This document shows positions 51,520 to 60,573 of a DNA stretch of 64,000 nucleotides, one piece after another. Location: NCBI GenBank assembly GCA_020849295.1, contig JADLGN010000054.1, forward strand, positions 1 through 64,000, given 5' to 3'. A model generated the notes under the pieces. That model saw only the letters and a program-made list of their open reading frames with translations. It was not told the origin of the DNA and made no database searches. Within the stretch, counting starts at the first letter, position 1; each line of letters opens with the position of its first letter. The stretch comes from Bacteroidia bacterium (GTDB taxonomy: Bacteria > Bacteroidota > Bacteroidia > NS11-12g > UBA9320). The translations under genes were made by a program, and so were the position numbers.

Positions 51520-51571
51520 ATATAAAATTTCATTTTTTTTATGTTATTATTTATATTTTTATTTGTAGAAC

Positions 51572-52645
51572 GTGGTAAAGTTAAAATTGATTATATTTCT
51601 TATTGCTTGCTTTCCGACTATACTAAAATCACAAATTGAAAGTGATTCGCAACAACATGTATTAAATGTATATTTTAATAAAAACTCTGACAAACTAAAT
51701 GCTGAGGCTTTCTCAATAATAAGGAAAAATCTAATTGAAATTGGCACTCAAAATATCCAAAAAATAAAATTAAAGGGATTTGCAGATTCTGACCATACTG
51801 ATTCTTTTAATCTTGATTTATCTTCACGTAGAACAAAGAGCGTTTATGAATATTTACTTACTCAGGCGGTACCTACAGAATTGATAGAAATGGAATCATT
51901 AGGTGAATCAGTTTCAATTTCGGAGCAAAAAAGCTTGAACCGTAGGGTAGAGTTAATAATATTTTACAGATTGTTTAATATAAAAGTATATAAAAAAAAT
52001 ACACAGCTTGTAATAACTGGTAAAGTAATAAATAAACACACTTCAAATCCTCTCGCATCAACAATAGTAATTGAATATAATAAATTAACAATGTTTGCTT
52101 CTTCGGGAAGCAATGGAAAATTTATTATTAAATCAGGTAGTGGTTCTTTATTGACATTTAACAGAGATGGATTTTTAAATTCTTCTATTATTATAACTGA
52201 TTCACTCATTAAAAAATCAATAAATGACACTTTGTATCTTGATATAAAAATGACACCAATTGAGGTAACAGAAAAAATTGTATTCGAAAAAATATATTTT
52301 TACTCTGATTCTGATTCATTAAAGCCTGAAAGTAAAACTGATTTGCAAAGGTTGTTAAATATACTATCAAAGGACAATACATTACTTATCGAAATTCAAG
52401 GACACATGAACTGCCCTTTGTCATACCCACTTAATCATGTACAAAAAAAATACAACCACGAACTTTCATACAAAAGGGCAAAAGCAGTTTACAAGTATTT
52501 GATTAAAAATGGTATATCGGCTTCAAGACTAAGTTACAAAGGAATGAGTAATTTTAAAATGATTTATCCTCAACCAAAAAACGAAAAAGAAGCCGATAAA
52601 AACAAAAGAGTAGAGGTGTGGAAACTAAAGGTAATTGAACACTAA
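51572..52645 (+). CDS. Dual OmpA-domain protein with central carboxypeptidase-regulatory-like domain (GTG start)
   Basis: N-terminal OmpA-like VYFNKNSDKLNAEAF...GFADSDHTDSFNLDLSSRRTKSVYEYL...NRRVELI; C-terminal OmpA-like IYFYSDSDSLKPES...IQGHMN...LSYKRAKAVYKYLIKNGIS...NKRVEVWKL. Confidence 0.8.
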   Translation: MVKLKLIIFLIACFPTILKSQIESDSQQHVLNVYFNKNSDKLNAEAFSIIRKNLIEIGTQNIQKIKLKGFADSDHTDSFNLDLSSRRTKSVYEYLLTQAVPTELIEMESLGESVSISEQKSLNRRVELIIFYRLFNIKVYKKNTQLVITGKVINKHTSNPLASTIVIEYNKLTMFASSGSNGKFIIKSGSGSLLTFNRDGFLNSSIIITDSLIKKSINDTLYLDIKMTPIEVTEKIVFEKIYFYSDSDSLKPESKTDLQRLLNILSKDNTLLIEIQGHMNCPLSYPLNHVQKKYNHELSYKRAKAVYKYLIKNGISASRLSYKGMSNFKMIYPQPKNEKEADKNKRVEVWKLKVIEH

Positions 52646-53871
52646 CCTACTTCATAATAATCAAGGTCTTTGTGGTACGTTTCTTCTATTGTTACTGCTG
52701 AATAAATAGCAAGTGCCATAACTACCACTCCAACTGCAATTGCTGCCCCTACAATACCAAATGTATCTGCTTTTAAATAATTGAACGTTGTGGTTACAGC
52801 AACTGTTGCACCTCTTACAAAATTAGGGACAGTTGTGGTAACAGTTGCTCTTAGATTTGTGCCAAATTGCTCTGATGCTGTTGTTACAAAAACTGACCAA
52901 TATCCGTTTGGAATACCAAGAATTAATAATAAGAAATAAAACCAAACATTAGTAGAACCTGATGAAAGAAAAAATGCTACAAGTATAATTGACAATGAAA
53001 TTAAGGAATATAATAATGCTTTTTTCCGCGATTTTACATACTGACTATAAACACCAGTAAGAAATGCTCCTATAGATGCTCCAATATAATGATACATTAC
53101 TGCTTTACCTGCTAATACATCTCCTTTTATACTAAATGCTTTTTCAGAAGCAAACTCTGGAGCAAGAGTTACTAAAATACCTATTATGTACCATACAGGC
53201 ACGCCTATGAGTATGCATTTAATATATTTGACAAATCTTTTTTTGTTATTAAACAAACTCATAAAATTACCTCTCTTTACATTACTTACTTTAGTTTTTG
53301 CATACATTCCAGATTCATACATCAGTACTCTAAGTGCCAAAAGCATAATTCCCATACCGCCACCAAAATAATATGCTACTCTCCAATTGAACTGTTCGGC
53401 AACTAAAAACCCTATAACAGCTCCAGCAATTCCAATACTTGAAACTATTGTAGTTCCATAACCTCGTGTTTCTTTACTCATTACTTCCGAAACAAGTGTA
53501 ATACCCACGCCAAGTTCTCCTGCCAGCCCCAATCCGGCAAAGAATCTGCACAAATAATATTGAGGCAGATTAGTAACCATACCGTTCAGTATATTGGCAA
53601 GAGAATACATAAGTATTGTTAAAAAAAGAACTGATAATCTTCCTCGTTTATCACCTAAAATACCCCAAATTATCCCACCCAAAAGCATTCCTATCATCTG
53701 AACATTCAATAAATTGATACCCGTATTAGTAAGCTCATCACCTACTAATCCCAAATCCTTTAAACTTGCAACTCTTACTATACTGAATAGAATAAGATCA
53801 TATACATCTACAAAATATCCCAAAGCAGCTACTATAACTGCTACATTAAAAATTTTATGTGTTGAAGTCAT
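52642..53871 (-). CDS. MFS transporter
   Basis: Polytopic, LGGIIWGILGDKRGRLSVLFLTILMYSLANI and LAGELGVGITLVSEVMSKETRGYGTT motifs. Confidence 0.88.
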   Translation of the reverse strand: MTSTHKIFNVAVIVAALGYFVDVYDLILFSIVRVASLKDLGLVGDELTNTGINLLNVQMIGMLLGGIIWGILGDKRGRLSVLFLTILMYSLANILNGMVTNLPQYYLCRFFAGLGLAGELGVGITLVSEVMSKETRGYGTTIVSSIGIAGAVIGFLVAEQFNWRVAYYFGGGMGIMLLALRVLMYESGMYAKTKVSNVKRGNFMSLFNNKKRFVKYIKCILIGVPVWYIIGILVTLAPEFASEKAFSIKGDVLAGKAVMYHYIGASIGAFLTGVYSQYVKSRKKALLYSLISLSIILVAFFLSSGSTNVWFYFLLLILGIPNGYWSVFVTTASEQFGTNLRATVTTTVPNFVRGATVAVTTTFNYLKADTFGIVGAAIAVGVVVMALAIYSAVTIEETYHKDLDYYEVG

Positions 53872-53911
53872 ACGGCTGCTAAATTAAAATTTTTATGTAA
53901 AAAAATATATT

Positions 53912-54649
53912 TTATCCAAAAACAAATTTATGGCTTATAATGGCAGCCGCCATAGCAGCATTAAGGCTTTCAGCTTTTCCTATACGAGGTATAGTTATTT
54001 TATAATCAGAAATATTAATAATTTCATCATTTATTCCGTTTGATTCATTGCCTATAATAATTATTGCCTCTGTTGGTTTTGACATTTGTTGAATTGAATT
54101 TCCATTTATAACACATGAGTATTTTTTTACCTTTGTTTTTGCTAATAATTCATAAATATTTTCATAATAAACATTTACTCTTGTAAATGAACCCATTGTA
54201 GAATTGATTGTTTTTGTATTGTAAAAATCAACTGATTTATCAGAGCAAATTACATTTTCAATTCCATACCAATCTGCAATTCTAATTATAGTTCCAAGAT
54301 TGCCCGGATCTGAAATATTGTCAAGTACAAGCGTAAGTTTATTACTAAAATCAGAAATAGAAAACTTAATATCCTTGAAATTAGACACAGCAATTATACC
54401 GGGCGGATTCTCTAATGAACTTATACTTTTCATCTCTTTCTCGCTAATTATCAATATTTTTGATAAATCAAATTTAATTTTACTTTTATCTAAAAACTGC
54501 CGAGTAGCATAAGTTTCTACTATTGTAAAACTGCTATTGCATAATTCAAAAACGGATTTTTCGCCTTCTACTAAAAATTGACTGTATTTTTGCCTGAATT
54601 TTTTATGTTTGAGGCTTATAATTTCTTTTTTCCTATTGTTTGTGAGCAT
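53912..54649 (-). CDS. TrmH/SpoU family RNA methyltransferase
   Basis: Start trimmed to MLTNNRKKEIISLKHKKFRQKYSQFLVEGEKSVFEL; LVLDNISDPGNLGTIIRIADWYGI, IIIGNESNGI, IPRIGKAESLNAAMAAAI. Confidence 0.9.
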   Translation of the reverse strand: MLTNNRKKEIISLKHKKFRQKYSQFLVEGEKSVFELCNSSFTIVETYATRQFLDKSKIKFDLSKILIISEKEMKSISSLENPPGIIAVSNFKDIKFSISDFSNKLTLVLDNISDPGNLGTIIRIADWYGIENVICSDKSVDFYNTKTINSTMGSFTRVNVYYENIYELLAKTKVKKYSCVINGNSIQQMSKPTEAIIIIGNESNGINDEIINISDYKITIPRIGKAESLNAAMAAAIISHKFVFG

Positions 54650-57011
54650 TGATAAAGCAAAATTAATAATATTTGGTCTTTTTATATTGACCATATTTGC
54701 TTCATGCAATGTATTTAAATTTGTGCCTGATAACAAATCATTGGTTGATGCTAACAGAATAAAACTTGATAAAAAAGTAAAAATTGATGAGTTAAAGGAG
54801 CAAATTACATTAGTGCCAAACCGTAAAATGCTTTTGGTAGTTAAATTCAATCTTTGGTCGTATTACATAGGCAATAAACTTTTTCCACGCGATACTATAA
54901 AAAGTAAAATTGGCAGAAAAATAAAATATCTACTAGTAGAAACTATTGGCGAAAAACCAATATATCTCGATAGTAATTTATTAAAAAAATCTTCAAATAA
55001 TTTGCATAACTACTTATTTCAAAAAGGATATTTTTATAATAATGTTTCATATAAAGTAAATACATATTTAAAACGCTCAATAATTAATTACAACATAACT
55101 CTTGGACCTACATATTCAATAAAAAGTATAGCATATAATGGTTCAGATATGTTGCTTGACCAGGCAGTAAATAATTATGCATCAAAATCTCTAATAAAAC
55201 AAGGCGATATAGTAGATTATGAAAAATTAACAAATGAATTAAACAGAATTACAAATGAATTCAGAAATGACGGATTTTATTATTTTAATAAATCGTTTAT
55301 AGAAATAGAAATTGATACCGGAGGACATAATAAAATGGCAAATATTAGCTACAATATTTCTAACCCGGGTGAAATAAAAATTGCCAGAAGACAAACTATA
55401 CAAAAAGTAGTTGTAGAAATGAATTTTAAACAAAGATTTGGAAGACGCGATACCTTGAAGTACGAAAAAGTTCATTATCTTTTCAACGGATACAATATAA
55501 AACCAAATATTATAAATCGCTCTGTATTATTAAAACCAGGTAATCTTTTTTCGCAAACTGATTTAGAAAATACATATAAAAAAATAATTGGTCTGGGATT
55601 ATTCAAATCAGTTATTATACGTGTTTTGCCATACAGTTACGACTCTGCCAATAGGCTAACTGTTCATATTAGCCTAACGCCAAGTGCAAAATATGAATAT
55701 ACTATAGAGCCTCAAGTTCTAATTTCTGAAAGGCAAACAGACCTTATAAAAGACAATAATCAAAGAAATTACGGCTTAGCATTTTCTTTTATATTCAATA
55801 ACAAAAATGTATTGAGAAATGCAGAAGATTTTAATATAAGATACAAACTTGCAACCGAAACACAATTTGGAGGCACTAATAAAGGAGTTCCTGTAGAAAT
55901 TTTTGGGAAAAAATTTTATGCAGGAAACTATGAAAGCAACCTTACATTCGAATTACTATATCCAAAATTGATAGCCTTTAGAAAAATTGATTTGAATAAA
56001 AAATTAAAACAAAATCGTACATCAATAAATGTAAATTATCTTGTTGAAATAAATACTAATTACAAACGACGCTCAATACCAATAAACTTAACTTATAGAA
56101 CATTTTACGAAACAAGAAATAAAAACAGCCTGTATCTGGATTATTCGCCAATTCAACTAAGTTTTAATAACTCTGACCTAAAACCTGAATTTATCAAAAA
56201 GTTTAATAATTCTTATGATAGTTTCAGGCTCGTTACAACTTTTCGAAATTATATTAAACCATCTCAGCAGTTTTCAATTGTATTCAACAATAAAAACAAA
56301 AACAAGTACAGATACTGGGCTGTAAGAAGCAATATTTTTGAGCTTTCGGGCAATTTGTTGAACTTATCATATAATTTATTTTTTGATAGTAAATCTAAAG
56401 AAAAAATGTTTTTGGGATTACCATATTTTCAATATGCAAGAAGCGAAGTTGATGCAGTAAGGTACCTTGTATTTGACAAAAACAAATCTTTGGTACTAAG
56501 AGTAAATATAGGAATTGGCAAAGCTTATGGAAACTCTAAAATGATGCCATTTGAGAGGCAGTTTTTTGTTGGAGGCAGTAATAGCTTAAGAGCATGGCGC
56601 CCCAGAGTTCTTGGACCGGGGTTATTCAACGATACAAAAACTTACCAAATAGACAAAACCGGAGATTTAATGCTAGTAAATAATGCCGAATTTCGCTTTG
56701 CTGTTGCACCAGGAGCAATTGACGGAGCGTTTTTTATTGATGCAGGAAATATTTGGTATTTGAATGACAGTACAAAAAATGAAACCAAGTTTCAGTTTAA
56801 GACCTTTTATAAACAGCTTGCCGTAAACACAGGCATAGGACTTAGATTTGATTTGGAGTTTTTCAAAATCAGAGTAGATTGGGGAATTCCGTTACATGAC
56901 CCTTCAGAGCCAAAAGACCAGCGATGGGTTATAAAAGATGTATTTACTAAAAGATGGTTTTTTGACCGAACTGTACTAAATGCAGCTATAGGATTGCCAT
57001 TCGAGTTTTAA
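54642..57011 (+). CDS. BamA/TamA-family outer-membrane lipoprotein, TamL-like
   Basis: From GTG 54642 the N-terminus reads MSIDKAKLIIFGLFILTIFASC (lipobox). POTRA-like repeats and C-terminal Omp85 motifs FFVGGSNSLRAWRPRVLGPG, GIGLRFDLEFFKIRVDWGIPL. The ORF track extends to 54609. Confidence 0.85.
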   Translation: MSIDKAKLIIFGLFILTIFASCNVFKFVPDNKSLVDANRIKLDKKVKIDELKEQITLVPNRKMLLVVKFNLWSYYIGNKLFPRDTIKSKIGRKIKYLLVETIGEKPIYLDSNLLKKSSNNLHNYLFQKGYFYNNVSYKVNTYLKRSIINYNITLGPTYSIKSIAYNGSDMLLDQAVNNYASKSLIKQGDIVDYEKLTNELNRITNEFRNDGFYYFNKSFIEIEIDTGGHNKMANISYNISNPGEIKIARRQTIQKVVVEMNFKQRFGRRDTLKYEKVHYLFNGYNIKPNIINRSVLLKPGNLFSQTDLENTYKKIIGLGLFKSVIIRVLPYSYDSANRLTVHISLTPSAKYEYTIEPQVLISERQTDLIKDNNQRNYGLAFSFIFNNKNVLRNAEDFNIRYKLATETQFGGTNKGVPVEIFGKKFYAGNYESNLTFELLYPKLIAFRKIDLNKKLKQNRTSINVNYLVEINTNYKRRSIPINLTYRTFYETRNKNSLYLDYSPIQLSFNNSDLKPEFIKKFNNSYDSFRLVTTFRNYIKPSQQFSIVFNNKNKNKYRYWAVRSNIFELSGNLLNLSYNLFFDSKSKEKMFLGLPYFQYARSEVDAVRYLVFDKNKSLVLRVNIGIGKAYGNSKMMPFERQFFVGGSNSLRAWRPRVLGPGLFNDTKTYQIDKTGDLMLVNNAEFRFAVAPGAIDGAFFIDAGNIWYLNDSTKNETKFQFKTFYKQLAVNTGIGLRFDLEFFKIRVDWGIPLHDPSEPKDQRWVIKDVFTKRWFFDRTVLNAAIGLPFEF

Positions 57012-57058
57012 TTTTTGATTAAAAATGTCAAATAGTTAAAATCATAATTCCAATAAAT

Positions 57059-57066
57059 TAATTTTG
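57059..57066 (+). promoter_or_regulatory. Candidate Bacteroidota -7 element (TAnnTTTG) close to the lysA start
   Basis: TAATTTTG, 7 bp before ATG 57074; no clear -33 element. Confidence 0.35.
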
Positions 57067-57073
57067 CAAAATA

Positions 57074-58303
57074 ATGCAATTAGTTAAAAACAGATATCAA
57101 TTAGGAGGAGTAGATTTACTTGAAGTAGCCAATCAATTCGGCACACCACTTTATGTTTATGATGCTGAAACTATAAAAAGACAATATAACAAACTTAATG
57201 AAGCTTTCGAAGGTGTTGATTTAAAAATAAAATATGCTTGCAAAGCACTAAACAATATAAATATAATAAAATACCTTAAAAGCCTTGGTTCTGGTCTTGA
57301 TACTGTATCTATTCAGGAAGTAGAACTTGGGCTTAAAGCAGGATACAAACCTGATGAAATATTATTTACCCCAAACTGTGTTGATTTCAATGAAATAATT
57401 AATGCAGTAAACTATGGAGTAGCTATAAATATTGATAATATTTCAATACTAGAGCAATTCGGACATGACTTTGGCAATAAAGTAGAATGTTGTATTAGAA
57501 TAAATCCACACATTATGGCTGGAGGAAATAGCCATATTTCAGTAGGACATATTGATTCTAAATTTGGAATATCAATATATCAATTGCCTTTGATTGACAG
57601 AATTGTTAAAAATAATAAAATAAAAGTAACAGGTCTGCACATGCACACAGGTAGCGATATTTTAGATGCAGATGTTTTTCTAAGAGGAGCAGATTTATTA
57701 TTTGATGCTGCTTCACATTTCCCTGATTTGAAATATCTTGATTTTGGTTCGGGCTTTAAAGTAGCTTATAAAGAAGGCGACATTACTACTGATATTCATA
57801 GAATAGGTAAAAAAATAACTAGCAATTTCAATAAATTTTGTAAAAATTATGGAAGAAAGCTTGAATTATGGTTTGAACCCGGAAAATTTCTTGTAAGCGA
57901 AGCAGGCGTATTTCTTGTAAAAGTAAATGTTGTAAAGCAAACACTTTCTACAGTATTTGCTGGAGTAAACAGTGGTCAAAACCACCTATTAAGACCAAAA
58001 CTATACGATGCATATCATAACATTACAAACATAAGTAATACAAAAAGCACTAAAAGAATATATTCGGTAGTTGGCTATATATGCGAAACCGATACACTCG
58101 GATACGACCGCAAATTAAGCGAAATAAAAGAAGGCGATATTCTTGCAATTCAAAATGCCGGCGCTTACGGATATACAATGAGTTCTAATTACAACAGCCG
58201 TCCGCGTCCTGCCGAAGTTTTTATAATTAATAACGAAGCCAAATTAATAAGAAACCGCGAAACATCTGATGATTTGCTCAGACACCAAATAGATGTTATT
58301 TAA
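57074..58303 (+). CDS. lysA: Diaminopimelate decarboxylase
   Basis: KYACKALNNINIIKYL, GLHMHTGSDI, EPGKFLVSEAGVFLVKVN, CETDTLGYDRKL, NAGAYGYTMSSNYNSRPRPAEV. Confidence 0.94.
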   Translation: MQLVKNRYQLGGVDLLEVANQFGTPLYVYDAETIKRQYNKLNEAFEGVDLKIKYACKALNNINIIKYLKSLGSGLDTVSIQEVELGLKAGYKPDEILFTPNCVDFNEIINAVNYGVAINIDNISILEQFGHDFGNKVECCIRINPHIMAGGNSHISVGHIDSKFGISIYQLPLIDRIVKNNKIKVTGLHMHTGSDILDADVFLRGADLLFDAASHFPDLKYLDFGSGFKVAYKEGDITTDIHRIGKKITSNFNKFCKNYGRKLELWFEPGKFLVSEAGVFLVKVNVVKQTLSTVFAGVNSGQNHLLRPKLYDAYHNITNISNTKSTKRIYSVVGYICETDTLGYDRKLSEIKEGDILAIQNAGAYGYTMSSNYNSRPRPAEVFIINNEAKLIRNRETSDDLLRHQIDVI

Positions 58304-58355
58304 AAAAAAAAATTGATACTGAATTTAAAAAAGTAAATTTATCAAAATTAAGTAA

Positions 58356-60257
58356 TCACTTTTCAGACTCTATAAATTTATTTAATACAACATTACTCGG
58401 TTCTTTTTCAATTATAATCTTTGCAAAAAAAACCGCTTTTACTTTGTTGTTTAAAGAAAAATAGTAGTCAAACAAATTTTTAAGAACGGGCAAAAAATCA
58501 GGATTTGTATTATACGATCGCATGTAATATGAAAAAGCAAGGCTATTATTTCCTAATTTAAAATTCATAAATCCCAAATCATTTAATGCCATAGTATGTT
58601 TGGGATTTAGGCTTATAACTTGTTTTAAAATTTCTTCCTGAGCAGAATTTTTATTTAAATTTTGTTTAATTTCACTAAGTTTATATAAAAATTCAAAATT
58701 GTCTGACTTCTGTTTTATTGCTTTTTGTAAATAATTCTCGGCATTTACCCATTGCTTTGTATTTATATAAGATTGGGCAATACGATAATTTGTCCATGCG
58801 TCAGCATTTTTAATTTTTTCGGCAATTTTTGTTATCTTTTTATACTCGCCTTTTAAAAACAAGTAATGAATTTCTAATTCTTCGTTTGATTTTTTATCGA
58901 GAATATTTCGTGCATTTTTCAGGTAAATTTCTTTTGAATCAAATTTTTCATAATAGGTTAAATATGCTCTGATTAAATTTTCATCTTCAGGTTTGGGATT
59001 ATTAACACAATACAAACCTACAACTTCTGGTTTGTTAGCAATATTTGATTTTTCAATTTTTTTTCTGATGTAATGGTCGTGTATCTGAACATGTGGAATA
59101 TCGCTGGTGCCGCTGCCGGGCAAATGACACTTAATGCAATTGTAGTTTTCTTTTATAAGAATATTAATATCATTACTGCACTTTGAGTCTGTATTATGAC
59201 ATTTTTTACATGCAGAATTAAAACTTTCGTTTTTGGTTTCCTTTACTGTAATATGAGGGTTATGGCAAGTAATACAAGTAAGTTTTGCATTTGAGTTTTT
59301 ATTGTTTGACTTTATAAAACATTGGCTTTTTTGTAATCTTTGTGCATGTGAAGCCATTATAAATTCTGATTCATTGCCTGCTTTAAATTCTGGCATATAC
59401 ACTTCATAAAAATCTGACAATTTCATTCCTGGCTTAAACTGTAAAAAACTTTTATTTTTTTTCAATACAGCGTTACCTTGCAAATGGCATCTTTGGCATA
59501 CATCTACTTGTTTTTGCCATTCAAGTTTAGAAGGATTAACTATTGTACGGTCTATTCCATTTTTACTTTTTATTGATTTACCGCTTTTATGAATATTTAC
59601 ATGCAATTCTCCTGGTCCATGACATCTTTCGCAATCTATCCCATCTCCAATTTTTAAAAATTTATATTCGTCAGTATTACTCATTGCAGGCATTGCATTA
59701 TGACAACTCATACATTCATCATTTATTATTCTTGTAAATCTTGAATTTCTACCTTTTTCAAAACCCGGCGGCAAATCCCATTTTCCAGTCTGTGTGTACC
59801 AAGTTAAAGGTGCTTGATAAATATACCCGTTTCTAAAAATCAAATGAGAATTAGTATGCTGCCCTGAACCTATTATAAAATCAATTTTTTCAGTTTGTTT
59901 ATATACAGTATCAGAATTTTTAAGTCGATACTCCATAATATACAATTCGTTATTTTTCAAAAAAGGCATATAATTCATATTGATTGACGAATCATAAATT
60001 ATATGATTAGTTATAAAATCAGCAGCACTTTTTTGTTTGGTGGCTTTGTGAAATGACTGCCCCATTCCGGTTTTAATAAAAGTTTTGTACTTGTCATAGT
60101 GACAACTTTTGCAAGTATTTATTCCAACATAATTAACAGTATCGCTATGGTTTAGGTAAAATTCGGCTTCACTGTTTTTTTTAATATTACATGAATAAAA
60201 CTGTAATGAAAAAATTATAAATAAATTAATGAATGTATGTTTTCCTGAAAAAAACAT
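58356..60257 (-). CDS. Multiheme c-type cytochrome lipoprotein with C-terminal TPRs
   Basis: Lipobox-like FYSC; seven CXXCH motifs (CKSCH, CMSCH, CERCH, CQRCH, CITCH, CKKCH, CIKCH); TPR-like C-terminal half. Confidence 0.9.
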   Translation of the reverse strand: MFFSGKHTFINLFIIFSLQFYSCNIKKNSEAEFYLNHSDTVNYVGINTCKSCHYDKYKTFIKTGMGQSFHKATKQKSAADFITNHIIYDSSINMNYMPFLKNNELYIMEYRLKNSDTVYKQTEKIDFIIGSGQHTNSHLIFRNGYIYQAPLTWYTQTGKWDLPPGFEKGRNSRFTRIINDECMSCHNAMPAMSNTDEYKFLKIGDGIDCERCHGPGELHVNIHKSGKSIKSKNGIDRTIVNPSKLEWQKQVDVCQRCHLQGNAVLKKNKSFLQFKPGMKLSDFYEVYMPEFKAGNESEFIMASHAQRLQKSQCFIKSNNKNSNAKLTCITCHNPHITVKETKNESFNSACKKCHNTDSKCSNDINILIKENYNCIKCHLPGSGTSDIPHVQIHDHYIRKKIEKSNIANKPEVVGLYCVNNPKPEDENLIRAYLTYYEKFDSKEIYLKNARNILDKKSNEELEIHYLFLKGEYKKITKIAEKIKNADAWTNYRIAQSYINTKQWVNAENYLQKAIKQKSDNFEFLYKLSEIKQNLNKNSAQEEILKQVISLNPKHTMALNDLGFMNFKLGNNSLAFSYYMRSYNTNPDFLPVLKNLFDYYFSLNNKVKAVFFAKIIIEKEPSNVVLNKFIESEK

Positions 60258-60266
60258 AATAAAATT

Positions 60267-60569
60267 TTAGCAAAACTTACTTTGCCAATCGAGCATCCCT
60301 CCTACAAGATTTTTAACATTTGAAAATCCTTGTTTAGTAAGAAAATCAGTAGCTGCGGCACTTCTGGCTCCAGAACGGCAATGTATAACAATTTCCATGT
60401 CTCTGTATTTTTCTATTTCGGCAAGAGATTCTTTTAGGTTGCCAAGTGGTATTAATATTCCGTTTATATTAAATTCATCGTATTCGTAAAGCTCTCTTAC
60501 ATCAATAATAATTGGTGGGGTTCCTTTATCTATTCTGTCTTTGAGTTCTTCGGAGCTTATTGTTTGCAT
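60267..60569 (-). CDS. Rhodanese-like domain protein
   Basis: PIIIDVRELYEYDEFNINGILIPLGNL, VIHCRSGARSAAATDFLTKQGFSNVKNLVGGMLDW. Confidence 0.93.
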   Translation of the reverse strand: MQTISSEELKDRIDKGTPPIIIDVRELYEYDEFNINGILIPLGNLKESLAEIEKYRDMEIVIHCRSGARSAAATDFLTKQGFSNVKNLVGGMLDWQSKFC

Positions 60570-60573
60570 AATT

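Noticed and set aside
53912-54850. 312 aa version of the TrmH-family ORF from the ORF track
   Set aside because: The first 67 residues are antisense to tamL and lack family similarity; the conserved N-terminus starts at 54649.
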